Shown one piece after another: positions 1-6,808 of a stretch of DNA of 11,004 bases; position 1 is the first letter of the stretch; each line of letters starts with the position of its first letter. Made by a program: the position numbers and the translations under genes. The stretch is from the NCBI GenBank assembly GCA_017988355.1, contig JAGNRX010000021.1:1-11004 (forward strand). The letters are read 5' to 3'. The stretch comes from Bacteroidales bacterium. GTDB taxonomy: Bacteria > Bacteroidota > Bacteroidia > Bacteroidales > P3. Below the pieces are notes generated by a model. It did not search any database. It had not been told where the DNA came from and saw only the letters and a program-made list of their open reading frames with translations.

Positions 1-2357
1 GCTTTATAAAGAGCCTTATATTCTTCTTTAGTTGGCTTTTCTTCAGAAATATTTAAATTATTATCTACATCATGATATAGCTTCCAAAGTTTACGCATAA
101 AACGAAAGACTCCTTCTATTCCCTTAATGTCCCATGGTTTGGATTGTTCCAAAGGTCCTAAGAACATTTCATAAAGACGAAGTGTGTCTGCACCATAACG
201 TTCAATTAAATCGTCTGGGTTCTGCACATTATACAAGCTCTTAGACATTTTCTCAACCTCATAACCACAGTGGTATTCTCCATTTTCTAAGATAAACTCT
301 GCACTTGCAAACTCTTCTCTCCAATCTTTAAATGCTTCAATATCTAATATATCGTTATTTACAATATTAATATCAACATGTATAGGATCAAACTCATATT
401 CATTTCTCAAGTTATAGGATACAAACTTATTCGTTCCCTTAACTCTATAAACAAAATTAGAACGTCCTTGAATCATTCCTTGATTTATTAGCTTTTGATA
501 AGGTTCATCCTTAGTGCAAAGTCCTAAATCGAATAGAAACTTAGTTATAAATCGAGAATAAAGCAAGTGTCCTGTTGCGTGCTCACTTCCTCCAATATAT
601 AAATCTACATTTTGCCAATATTCATTAGCCTCCTTAGAGAAATATTCCTCTTGGTTATTTGGATCCATATATCTTAGAGAATATGCATTTGAACCTGCAA
701 ATCCAGGCATAGTATTGGTATCTAATGGATATGTTTCACCGTTAATAGTATATGTCCAATCTTTTGCTCTTGCAATTGGTGGCTCTCCACTTTCTGTTGG
801 CAAATAGACATCAATATTAGGTAGCTCTAAAGGAAGGTCTTTTTCTGAAATTGTATAAGGTATTCCGTTTTTATAGTATATAGGGAAAGGTTCTCCCCAA
901 TATCTTTGACGAGAGAATATTGCATCTCTTAGTCTATAATTAATTGTGCTGTATCCTATTTCTTTTTCCTTTACATATTCAATAACCTTGTTCATTGCTT
1001 CCTTAACTTCCAACCCTGTTATAAAACCAGAATTAATGCAGTGACCATTTTTTGAATCTTTTGTTTCAGTCCAAGAGCTTACATCTTCTTCTTTTTCACC
1101 AAGAGGAACAACAACTTGCTTAATTGGTAGATTGAAATGACGTGCAAAAGCAAAATCCCTTGAATCATGACCCGGAACTGCCATAATTGCACCTGTGCCA
1201 TATCCTGCCAAAACATATTCAGAAACCCAAATAGGAATCCTCTCATTATTTAGAGGATTAATTGCATATGAGCCAGTAAAGGCTCCAGATATTTGCTTAA
1301 CTTCTGATTGGCGTTCCCTTTCAGAACGAGTCTTAGTCCAAGCTATGTATTTTTCTACTTCTTCTTTGTTTTCTTCTTTGGTTAAGCCACCTATTAATTC
1401 GTGTTCAGGACAAAGAACCATATAAGTTACACCCCAAAGCGTATCTGGACGAGTTGTAAATACTTCTAATCTATCTCCATTTTCGCTTGTAAAATAAATA
1501 CCTGCTCCTTCACTCTTACCTATCCAGTTCTTTTGTATTTCTTTTATAGAATCAGACCAGTCAAGTCTTTCTAATCCCTCAAGTAATCTATCAGCATAAG
1601 CAGTTATTCTTAAACTCCATTGACGCATAGACTTCTTTTCAACAGGATATCCTCCACGAACAGAAGCTCCATTAACTACTTCATCATTTGCCAAAACAGT
1701 ACCTAATTTAGGACACCAGTTTACCATAGAATTAGAAATATAAGCCAAACGATAATTCATAAGAATATCAGATTTCTCTTTTTCTGTATAGTTTTTCCAA
1801 TCCTCAGAAGAGAAGTCCATAGGTTTTGAACAAGAAACATTAAGAAGTTTTGCCTCACCTTTCTCAAATGCAGAAATAATCTCTTCTATTGGTCTTGCCT
1901 TATTGGTGTCGAAACAGTAATAGGAGTTAAATAATTGTATAAAACACCACTGAGTCCATTTGTAATACTTAGGGTCAGATGTTCTAATTTCTCTATCCCA
2001 AGCAAATGAAAGTCCAATATTATCTAATTGCTGGCGATATCTTTTAATATTTATTTCTGTGGTAATTGCAGGGTGTTGTCCTGTCTGTATTGCATATTGC
2101 TCAGCAGGAAGTCCATAAGCATCAAAACCCATTGGATGAAGAACATTAAACCCATTTAATCTCTTATAACGTGAGTATATATCAGATGCTATATAGCCAA
2201 GTGGATGACCAACATGAAGTCCTGCTCCCGAAGGATAAGGAAACATATCTAATACATAGTATTTTGGTTTTGAATAATCGATTTCAACAGAAAAAGTATT
2301 GTTTTCTTTCCAATAAGCCTGCCATTTAGGCTCAACCTCCTTAAAATTATAGTCCAT
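1..2357 (-). CDS. leuS: Leucine--tRNA ligase (LeuS), C-terminus cut by window edge
   Basis: Cytoplasmic class I aminoacyl-tRNA synthetase that charges tRNA-Leu and hydrolyses mischarged products. The frame is open from an ATG at 2357 to the left edge (785 codons), with no stop or frameshift at the points I checked. The first residues, [16 protein letters not shown], are a typical LeuS start. The HIGH motif reads HVGH at residues 48-51, after MFPYPSGAG. The editing (CP1) domain carries the threonine-rich TTRPDTL at 301-307. [14 protein letters not shown] comes before the catalytic KMSKS at 703-707, which lies at bases 237-251. The spacing before the editing motif is longer than in the E. coli enzyme, as in other Bacteroidota LeuS. 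Family members from this phylum are roughly 920-950 residues, so about 150 residues of the anticodon-binding and C-terminal part lie outside. It has its own promoter in the short gap behind the secreted-protein gene. Confidence 0.97.
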   Translation of the reverse strand, partial: MDYNFKEVEPKWQAYWKENNTFSVEIDYSKPKYYVLDMFPYPSGAGLHVGHPLGYIASDIYSRYKRLNGFNVLHPMGFDAYGLPAEQYAIQTGQHPAITTEINIKRYRQQLDNIGLSFAWDREIRTSDPKYYKWTQWCFIQLFNSYYCFDTNKARPIEEIISAFEKGEAKLLNVSCSKPMDFSSEDWKNYTEKEKSDILMNYRLAYISNSMVNWCPKLGTVLANDEVVNGASVRGGYPVEKKSMRQWSLRITAYADRLLEGLERLDWSDSIKEIQKNWIGKSEGAGIYFTSENGDRLEVFTTRPDTLWGVTYMVLCPEHELIGGLTKEENKEEVEKYIAWTKTRSERERQSEVKQISGAFTGSYAINPLNNERIPIWVSEYVLAGYGTGAIMAVPGHDSRDFAFARHFNLPIKQVVVPLGEKEEDVSSWTETKDSKNGHCINSGFITGLEVKEAMNKVIEYVKEKEIGYSTINYRLRDAIFSRQRYWGEPFPIYYKNGIPYTISEKDLPLELPNIDVYLPTESGEPPIARAKDWTYTINGETYPLDTNTMPGFAGSNAYSLRYMDPNNQEEYFSKEANEYWQNVDLYIGGSEHATGHLLYSRFITKFLFDLGLCTKDEPYQKLINQGMIQGRSNFVYRVKGTNKFVSYNLRNEYEFDPIHVDINIVNNDILDIEAFKDWREEFASAEFILENGEYHCGYEVEKMSKSLYNVQNPDDLIERYGADTLRLYEMFLGPLEQSKPWDIKGIEGVFRFMRKLWKLYHDVDNNLNISEEKPTKEEYKALYK

Positions 2358-2386
2358 AGAAACACATCTTATTTTATTACAAGATG

Positions 2387-2394
2387 CAAATATA
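2387..2394 (-). promoter_or_regulatory. Bacteroidota -7 element (TATATTTG) for leuS
   Basis: On the minus strand TATATTTG matches the Bacteroidota -7 consensus TAnnTTTG and ends 30 bases upstream of the leuS ATG, inside the 74-base gap behind the secreted-protein gene. I see no good TTG -33 element at the usual 19-21 base distance, so the site is plausible rather than strong. There is no room for a T-box leader here. Confidence 0.55.
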
Positions 2395-2431
2395 CGATAT
2401 AATTCTCTAATTTAATATTTGGAAAATCAAT

Positions 2432-3391
2432 TTATCTTAAAACTTCCACAGAGCTAGTCACATCAATAGTTTTGTCGTGTCTTGTCCCTTTAAATCTATA
2501 GAAATAGGTACCACTTGGAGATTTTGTCAATTCAGGATCCCAAAAGTCAATCTTACTCTTAATATTAGTTTTCCTATAAATAATTTTACCCTGACGATTA
2601 AAAACAACTAGCTCATTTTCAGGAAAAGCATCTTGTTCAACCAAATTGTTTAAAGTAAATATATCATTAACTCCATCGCCATTAGGAGTAACCACATTAG
2701 GGAATAAAACATTATCAACCTGCAAGTCAAGATAAATTATACTATCACAACCAAGTTCAGTTTGAAGTTTTTGTTCATAAATTCCTGTTTCTTTTTCATT
2801 GAAACCATGTTGATTGTAAGTGTTTCCCTTATAAATATCCGCTCTAATAGTATCAGAATAGACTGGATTTGCATGAATATAGTAAGTCAAGATGCTATCG
2901 CAACCATATTCCGTTTGGAGGGATCTAATGTATGTTCCTGAGCTGTCGATTGTAAATTCAAAAAAATCTTCATACATACATAAAGTGTCGAAAATTGTCT
3001 CAGAATAAGGCCTGTGAACAGAAAGCTTTAATAAGGTTATACTATCACAACCATAAATAGAAGTGTCGTTCTTAATATAAATACCTGCATCAGATTCGTT
3101 AAAACCATTCTCATTATAATTATCGCCAAAGCAAATATCAGCATAAATAGTATCTAAATAAGTAGGATTGACAACTAAATATAATAATGTAATGCTATCT
3201 TGCCCTAAATAATTTGTATCATTATGAAAATAAACCCCTGTCGTATTCTCATTAAAACCATATTGGTTAAAGTTCTCTCCATTACATATATTAGCCCTTA
3301 TTGTGTCAGAGTCAAACAAATTAACACCATAAGCATTAATGTTTGAAACAATGGTAAAGAATAGGAATAATACCCCGAAATATCTTTTCAT
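2432..3391 (-). CDS. Secreted repeat protein with type IX secretion type B (gliding CHU_C-like) sorting domain
   Basis: Predicted cell-surface or secreted protein of 319 residues. Residues 1-20 form a Sec signal peptide (MKRYFGVLFLFF..., ending NINA). Residues 29-230 are four tandem repeats of about 50 residues (29-79, 80-130, 131-179, 180-230). Each starts D/E-T-I, has a GFNE-like segment in three of the four, then a G-[I/V/T]-Y strand, and ends in GCDSI (GQDSI in the first). Residues 231-319 are a gliding motility-associated C-terminal domain with the hallmark VTPNGDGVNDIF near 234-245 and a GTYFYRF strand near the end. In the known family this domain targets proteins to type IX secretion (type B signal). 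Repeats with a CDSI ending are common in such Bacteroidota exoproteins. Ligand and role cannot be read from the sequence. The gene sits alone between housekeeping genes, and nothing nearby indicates a partner. Confidence 0.9.
   Translation of the reverse strand: MKRYFGVLFLFFTIVSNINAYGVNLFDSDTIRANICNGENFNQYGFNENTTGVYFHNDTNYLGQDSITLLYLVVNPTYLDTIYADICFGDNYNENGFNESDAGIYIKNDTSIYGCDSITLLKLSVHRPYSETIFDTLCMYEDFFEFTIDSSGTYIRSLQTEYGCDSILTYYIHANPVYSDTIRADIYKGNTYNQHGFNEKETGIYEQKLQTELGCDSIIYLDLQVDNVLFPNVVTPNGDGVNDIFTLNNLVEQDAFPENELVVFNRQGKIIYRKTNIKSKIDFWDPELTKSPSGTYFYRFKGTRHDKTIDVTSSVEVLR
2699..3305 (-). repeat. Four in-gene repeats of about 150 bp encoding approximately 50-residue modules
   Basis: The four protein repeats at residues 29-230 are visible in the DNA as recurring blocks, for example the CTATC-C-CAACC stretches (plus strand) that encode the GCDSI ends at about 2743, 2893 and 3043. 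Three units are 51 residues and the third is 49. They have diverged enough that they are not a recent perfect duplication. Confidence 0.8.
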
Positions 3392-3411
3392 ACCTAAATC
3401 TAATTATAGTG

Positions 3412-3419
3412 CAAAGTTA
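3412..3419 (-). promoter_or_regulatory. Bacteroidota -7 element (TAACTTTG) for the secreted repeat protein
   Basis: TAACTTTG on the minus strand fits TAnnTTTG and lies 20 bases upstream of the ATG at 3391, which implies a very short leader. A second identical octamer lies at 3462-3469 and could be an alternative start. Neither has a clear TTG at the -33 position. Confidence 0.5.
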
Positions 3420-3535
3420 TAAAAAAAACTCTATTCTACCTTATATACTTAATTATTAAAACAAAGTTATCGTATTTATTATTGTTTAATTTGATAGACT
3501 TTGAACGTTTTTATTCAAATCTTATTATCTGATAA

Positions 3536-3640
3536 ATGAATCACTGATTCAGCAAATTAGTTCTTTGATCTAAAAAATTCTTTCTTTGATTCAGGAAATT
3601 CTTTCTTTGATTCATTTTATTAGTTCTTTGATTCATTTTA
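3536..3640. repeat. Five tandem 21-bp repeats
   Basis: Units lie at 3536-3556, 3557-3577, 3578-3598, 3599-3619 and 3620-3640, all exactly 21 bases. The conserved core is TTCTTTGATTCA. TGATTCA recurs at 3545, 3587, 3608 and 3629, with the variant TGATCTA at 3566, so the pitch is constant. The third and fourth units differ at only two positions. The first unit is the most diverged. There are no unique spacers, so this is not a CRISPR array. Confidence 0.9.
3541..3636 (-). CDS. Possible 31-residue heptad-repeat peptide (unproven)
   Basis: An ATG at 3636 opens a 31-codon frame to TGA at 3541 that runs through the 21-bp repeats. Because the repeat is 7 codons long, the product is a heptad series of the form [M/L]-[N/D]-Q-R-[K/T]-N-[F/K/L], for example MNQRKNF and LDQRTNL, very basic and rich in Asn and Gln. 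Some differences between units are silent at the protein level: the Phe-Leu pair is encoded TTC CTG in one unit and TTT TTA in the next, and Gln is CAA or CAG. There is no evident ribosome binding site or promoter directly upstream, and I know no matching family. It may simply be a non-coding repeat with an open frame. It lies between rlmD and the secreted-protein gene on the same strand. Confidence 0.25.
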   Translation of the reverse strand: MNQRTNKMNQRKNFLNQRKNFLDQRTNLLNQ

Positions 3641-3681
3641 ATGGGAAAGCGAATTGTTTTAACCCTATTATCCTTAGGTGG

Positions 3682-3705
3682 TTTTCTCTTTTATCTTAGA
3701 GAAAA
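3682..3705. other. Perfect 8-bp hairpin (TTTTCTCT / AGAGAAAA)
   Basis: Inverted arms at 3682-3689 and 3698-3705 with an 8-base loop. The stem is AT-rich. On the plus strand it is followed, after about ten bases, by a T-rich stretch; on the minus strand there is no T-run. It could be a weak terminator or processing site behind rlmD, but this is not clear. Confidence 0.4.
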
Positions 3706-3767
3706 ATAAATAGTTAGTTTTTTATCTTATGGGAATGAAAAATAAAGAGATTGGAAATGAAATATAG

Positions 3768-3802
3768 ATCCTAAAAGAATAGGAATAGTTTTATTTTAGG
3801 AT
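3768..3802 (-). terminator. 9-bp inverted repeat overlapping the rlmD stop codon, possible 3' end hairpin
   Basis: ATCCTAAAA and TTTTAGGAT (read on either strand) at 3768-3776 and 3794-3802 are perfect complements with a 17-base loop. One arm contains the last two codons of rlmD and the stop lies at the base of the loop. The sequence after it on the minus strand is only moderately T-rich, so it is not a classic intrinsic terminator; it may act as a 3' stability hairpin. Confidence 0.4.
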
Positions 3803-5221
3803 TAGCTCAACTATGTTTTCAACATGTTGAGTGTGTGGGAACATATCCACTGGTTGTATTCTTCCAACTGAGTATTTTTCTGAAAGAAGCTCCACATCTC
3901 TTGCTTGGGTTGCAGGGTTGCAACTAATATATACTATTTTCTTTGCTTCAATTTCAAGCAATTGGTCAATAACTGATTTTGCCATACCAGCTCTTGGAGG
4001 GTCAGTGATAATTAAATCTGGCTTACCATTCTTTTCAACAAAGTCTTGGTTAAGAACCTTTGCCATATCACCAGCATAGAAAACCGTATTATCTAAACTA
4101 TTCTCCCTTGAATTAACCTTTGCATCTTGAATTGCTTCATCTATATATTCAATCCCTACAACTTTCTTTGCGTAAGGAGCAACGAAATTAGCAATTGTTC
4201 CTGTTCCTGTGTAGAGGTCATAAACAATTTGGTTTTCGTTTATATCTGCAAATTCAACTGCATTGGAATATAAAACAAAGGCTTGCTCGGAGTTGGTTTG
4301 ATAGAAAGATTTTGGTCCTATCTTGAATTTTAAGGTTTCTCTGTCTCCCCTAAATGAAGGCATATATTCAATAATATGATCTTTTCCCTTGTGACATATA
4401 ATGTCTTGGTCAAAAAGAGTATCGTTGAACTTTTGATTTATAGCATACATTAGGGATGTAATGTCGGGAAACTCATTTGCAATGGCGTCAAGCATTGGGA
4501 ATATTTCATCAGATTCTTCTGCAAAAACAACAATTAACATAAGCTCATCCTTGAAAGTTGAGCGAATAACGATGTTTCTAAGTAAACCATAATGTTTTCT
4601 TATGTCGTAATAGCTAAGATTATGTTTATCGGAATAATCCTTAATGAAATTACGGATAAGGTTAGAAGGCTCTCTTTGAAGTGCACAATAATCAATGTCG
4701 AGCACCTTATCAAAAAATCCAGCTACGTGAAAGCCAAAACCTCTTGGAGAGGAATCCTTTTCAAGTGTCTGAATATCTTGATCAGTTAGCCAACGTTTGG
4801 TTGAGAAAGTGTATTCTAATTTATTACGATAAAAGAATTCGTTTTCTGAACCAATAATTTTACTTGCTTTAGAACAATCAATATGACCAATTCTTTGAAG
4901 AGCATCAATTACTTGTTTGTTCTTGTAGAAAAGTTGGTCTTCATATTTCATTGTCTGCCACTTACAACCACCACATAATCCAAAGTGAGGGCATTTAGCC
5001 TCAACTCTCTTATCGGAAAGTTTGTGGAAATTGATTGCTTTTGCCTGAGCAAAGCTTTTTTTCTTTTTAACTATTTGCACATCAACAATATCTCCAGGCA
5101 CAACAAAAGGAATAAAGATAACAAGTTCGTTATGTTTAGCAACAGAAGTACCTTCGCTTGATGCGTCTATTACTTCCAAGTTTTCTAAAATCTCTTGTTT
5201 TCTTTCTTTCTTTACTTTCAT
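3791..5221 (-). CDS. rlmD: 23S rRNA (uracil-5-)-methyltransferase, RlmD/RumA type
   Basis: SAM-dependent enzyme that methylates C5 of a uracil in 23S rRNA (U1939 for RlmD in E. coli). At 476 residues it is full length for the family. An N-terminal TRAM RNA-binding domain covers about residues 10-66. It is followed by the iron-sulfur cysteines C77, C83, C86 (CPHFGLCGGC) and C179, the spacing expected for RumA-like enzymes. The methyltransferase core has FYQTN (306-310), the SAM loop DLYTGTG (335-341), DPPRAGM (407-413), the catalytic Cys434 in SCNP and the general-base Glu468 in HVEN. The RlmC, RlmD and TrmA families are close; the TRAM domain and Fe-S cysteines favour RlmD or a Bacteroidota RumA paralogue. 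The gene lies 100 bases behind rpmH, beyond a terminator, and I found no obvious promoter of its own, so read-through from rpmH is possible. Confidence 0.92.
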   Translation of the reverse strand: MKVKKERKQEILENLEVIDASSEGTSVAKHNELVIFIPFVVPGDIVDVQIVKKKKSFAQAKAINFHKLSDKRVEAKCPHFGLCGGCKWQTMKYEDQLFYKNKQVIDALQRIGHIDCSKASKIIGSENEFFYRNKLEYTFSTKRWLTDQDIQTLEKDSSPRGFGFHVAGFFDKVLDIDYCALQREPSNLIRNFIKDYSDKHNLSYYDIRKHYGLLRNIVIRSTFKDELMLIVVFAEESDEIFPMLDAIANEFPDITSLMYAINQKFNDTLFDQDIICHKGKDHIIEYMPSFRGDRETLKFKIGPKSFYQTNSEQAFVLYSNAVEFADINENQIVYDLYTGTGTIANFVAPYAKKVVGIEYIDEAIQDAKVNSRENSLDNTVFYAGDMAKVLNQDFVEKNGKPDLIITDPPRAGMAKSVIDQLLEIEAKKIVYISCNPATQARDVELLSEKYSVGRIQPVDMFPHTQHVENIVELILK

Positions 5222-5246
5222 TTACCAGAAATAATCATTGAATGAA

Positions 5247-5291
5247 ATAAAAAAGAAGCATTGATTGATTTTTCATATAAACAATGCTCCT
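5247..5291 (-). terminator. Intrinsic terminator behind rpmH
   Basis: On the minus strand GGAGCATTG pairs with CAATGCTTC (arms at 5282-5290 and 5255-5263) with one G-U pair near the base, and TTTTTTA follows at once. The loop is long (18 bases), so efficiency may be partial, which would let some transcription reach rlmD. Confidence 0.7.
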
Positions 5292-5321
5292 TATTATTAT
5301 CTCTAATTAAAAGAATAAATT

Positions 5322-5468
5322 CTATTTTTCGTCAGAAACAGATAGACTTTTTCTTCCATTACGACGGCGGTTAGCTAAAATCCTACGACCATTAGCTGTA
5401 GACATTCTTTCTCTGAATCCGTGCTTATTTAATCTTTTTCTGCGTGAAGGTTGGTACGTTCTTTTCAT
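5322..5468 (-). CDS. rpmH: 50S ribosomal protein bL34
   Basis: A 48-residue, highly basic protein beginning [20 protein letters not shown]. This is the near-invariant bL34 start, followed by the [20 protein letters not shown] core. It binds 23S rRNA within the large ribosomal subunit. The length is close to the usual 44-52, with a short acidic-ended tail (SVSDEK) typical of Bacteroidota. The start ATG at 5468 is fixed by the family N-terminus. A promoter with both elements lies just upstream and a hairpin terminator just downstream, so it is probably transcribed mainly alone. In many bacteria rpmH sits next to rnpA and dnaA; here it is next to rlmD and divergent from the TPR-secG operon. Confidence 0.98.
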   Translation of the reverse strand: MKRTYQPSRRKRLNKHGFRERMSTANGRRILANRRRNGRKSLSVSDEK

Positions 5469-5491
5469 CTTATTTTCATTTTTTCAGAGTG

Positions 5492-5522
5492 CAAAAGTAC
5501 GCTATTTATTTTTAATAACAAA
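5492..5522 (-). promoter_or_regulatory. Bacteroidota promoter for rpmH (TTTG - 19 - TACTTTTG)
   Basis: On the minus strand a TTTG -33 element (5519-5522) is separated by 19 bases from TACTTTTG (5492-5499). This is a full match to the Bacteroidota housekeeping pattern TTTG-N19-TAnnTTTG, 23 bases before the rpmH ATG. It is the best-formed promoter in the window. Confidence 0.8.
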
Positions 5523-5556
5523 TATATTAGCATAATTTTTATTTTCTTGCTTTCTT

Positions 5557-5588
5557 TTTGAGCATTTAGAAAGATTAATTTATATTTG
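5557..5588 (+). promoter_or_regulatory. Bacteroidota promoter for the TPR protein-secG operon (TTTG - 20 - TATATTTG)
   Basis: TTTG at 5557-5560 and TATATTTG at 5581-5588 are 20 bases apart, within the range seen for Bacteroidota sigma-ABfr promoters. The likely start is about ten bases downstream, leaving a leader of about 45 bases before the ATG at 5640. It is divergent from the rpmH promoter, and the -33 elements lie about 35 bases apart. Confidence 0.75.
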
Positions 5589-5639
5589 CAAATTCAAATT
5601 CGTATTAATATTAAAAGAAGGAAACTCTAAACGATAATT

Positions 5640-6329
5640 ATGGATACAGCTTTTATAAATAAATTAATGACAATTAGTGATGAGGATTATGATGGACAAA
5701 TACATCTTTCTTTATCTCGAACAATTGAAAAGTATCCCTATTTTTCTTTACTTTATTATTACTATGCAAAGGGTTCCAAAAATCTTTCTATTAATTTTCT
5801 CCAAAACCTTGCTCTTGCCTCTGCTTATTCACCTGATAGGAAGCGTTTAAAAGAGTTTTTAGAGACTAAGACTACCTTTCCTTATACTACAGATAATGCT
5901 CAACCATCCAATATGGATAAGATTAATGCTAAGATTGAGGAATTGAAAAAGCTTTATTCTAACGATCTACCTAAGCTTCAAAAGAAAGAAGAGAGTCACG
6001 ATATAATTAAAGAGATTGACTCATATATTGAAACAGAACTTTCATCCAACCCAACAAAAGAAGAGTTGATTGAGAGGTTTTTGAAAATTGAAAACCCAAA
6101 GGTAAATAGTTTAGAGAAGGCAAAAGATAGTTCTAGTATTAATGAACAAGTGTCTGAAAACATTGTTGATGAACTTGAAATTGTGACAGAAACAATGGCT
6201 AAAGTGTATATGAAACAAGGTCGCAACGATAAGGCTATTAAAATTTATAAACAATTAATTTTGGCTAATCCAGAAAAAAGTATTTACTTTGCAACTCAAA
6301 TTAAAAATTTAGAAGAAAAAAATAAGTAA
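5640..6329 (+). CDS. TPR-like conserved Bacteroidota protein upstream of secG
   Basis: A 229-residue soluble protein without signal peptide or membrane segment. The N-terminal part (about 1-75) is helical and rich in aromatic residues (YPYFSLLYYYYAK). The middle (about 85-170) is charged and probably flexible or coiled, and includes ELIERFLKIENP at 142-153. The C-terminal part (about 183-216) is a single TPR-like helix pair: ETMAKVYMKQGRNDKAIKIY, then LILANPEKSIYFA. From memory, a protein of this shape is commonly found directly before secG in Bacteroidota, but its function is not known to me. It ends 13 bases before secG and shares its promoter, so the two are probably co-transcribed. A role linked to the Sec translocon is a guess from position only. 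Confidence 0.8.
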   Translation: MDTAFINKLMTISDEDYDGQIHLSLSRTIEKYPYFSLLYYYYAKGSKNLSINFLQNLALASAYSPDRKRLKEFLETKTTFPYTTDNAQPSNMDKINAKIEELKKLYSNDLPKLQKKEESHDIIKEIDSYIETELSSNPTKEELIERFLKIENPKVNSLEKAKDSSSINEQVSENIVDELEIVTETMAKVYMKQGRNDKAIKIYKQLILANPEKSIYFATQIKNLEEKNK

Positions 6330-6342
6330 AAACAAAGACATT

Positions 6343-6678
6343 ATGTTCGTAGTTATTTCAGTTTTAATACTAATTGTATGTTTGTTCTTAGCTTTAATAG
6401 TATTAGTTCAAAACAGTAAAGGAGGAGGTTTGGCAGCAAATTTCCAATCTCAAAGTCAAATAATGGGAGTTAGAAAAACAGCTGACTTTCTTGAAAAAGC
6501 ATCTTGGGGTCTTGCTGTTGTGCTATTAGTACTTTGCCTTGCAGCATCAGCATTTATGCCTGGTAGAAATTTAGGTGGCAATACAGGAACAGAGTTGAAC
6601 CCAGATGCGGTTAAAACATCTAAGCCAGCTCCAACACCTGCTCCCGTTCCAAACCAAGCACCAGCACCGATACAATAA
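6343..6678 (+). CDS. secG: Protein-export translocase subunit SecG
   Basis: Small inner-membrane subunit of the SecYEG channel that aids SecA-driven export. The 111 residues hold two membrane helices (about 2-22 and 53-72) joined by a cytoplasmic loop with the family signature VLVQNSKGGGLA at 20-31 and a conserved F-L-E-K-A-(S/T)-W turn before helix 2. After helix 2 comes a tail of about 35 residues rich in Pro and Ala (from about 95), longer than in E. coli-type SecG but of a kind seen in Bacteroidota. Second gene of the operon, 13 bases after the TPR-like protein, and closed by a terminator about 35 bases downstream. Confidence 0.95.
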   Translation: MFVVISVLILIVCLFLALIVLVQNSKGGGLAANFQSQSQIMGVRKTADFLEKASWGLAVVLLVLCLAASAFMPGRNLGGNTGTELNPDAVKTSKPAPTPAPVPNQAPAPIQ

Positions 6679-6711
6679 ATTAATAATTTATTTTTTCATA
6701 ATTTGGTTTTT

Positions 6712-6746
6712 AAAAGAGTCATCAATGTATTTGATGGCTCTTTTTT
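6712..6746 (+). terminator. Intrinsic terminator behind secG
   Basis: GAGTCATCAA (6716-6725) pairs with TTGATGGCTC (6731-6740) with one T-G wobble and a 5-base loop, followed by TTTTTT. AAAA before the stem extends the pairing with the T-run, so it could also act on the opposite strand. Confidence 0.85.
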
Positions 6747-6748
6747 CG

Positions 6749-6785
6749 TGTCATTAAATTTGACTTGCTTTCTGACGTTTTGTCA
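6749..6785 (+). promoter_or_regulatory. TGAC/GTCA half-site cluster upstream of groESL, possible activator site
   Basis: Four half-sites lie within 37 bases: TGTCA at 6749-6753, TGAC at 6761-6764, and the palindrome TGAC-N5-GTCA at 6773-6785. The cluster ends 24 bases before the TGGCAC motif, close for an enhancer-type site but consistent with a dedicated operator. The binding protein is unknown. Confidence 0.4.
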
Positions 6786-6808
6786 TATTGCCTAAGTAGA
6801 AATTACTA

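Larger units (their letters stand above)
3392..3790. other. 399-base intergenic region: promoter elements, tandem repeats, hairpins
   Basis: AT-rich gap between two minus-strand genes. From the low end it holds two TAnnTTTG octamers (3412-3419, 3462-3469), a TTTGAA/TTCAAA inverted repeat (3500-3519), a 15-base palindrome (3537-3551), five 21-bp repeats (3536-3640) with a possible 31-residue ORF, an 8-bp hairpin (3682-3705) and a 9-bp inverted repeat overlapping the rlmD stop (3768-3802). I see no RNA gene of a known family. Confidence 0.8.

Noticed and set aside
1195..1425. 76-codon plus-strand frame inside leuS
   Set aside because: It overlaps the editing domain of leuS on the other strand and has no family resemblance.
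2358..2431. T-box or other leader riboswitch for leuS
   Set aside because: The gap is only 74 bases and has no specifier stem, T-box sequence or terminator.
3536..3640. CRISPR array
   Set aside because: The units abut directly with no unique spacers, and no cas gene is near.
3831..4789. Open frames antisense to rlmD
   Set aside because: They lie fully inside a gene with all catalytic motifs; their products look like no protein family.
5235..5276. 13-codon ORF across the rpmH terminator (possible attenuator leader peptide)
   Set aside because: No run of regulatory codons, no alternative hairpin that I can draw, and short ORFs are expected in such AT-rich sequence.
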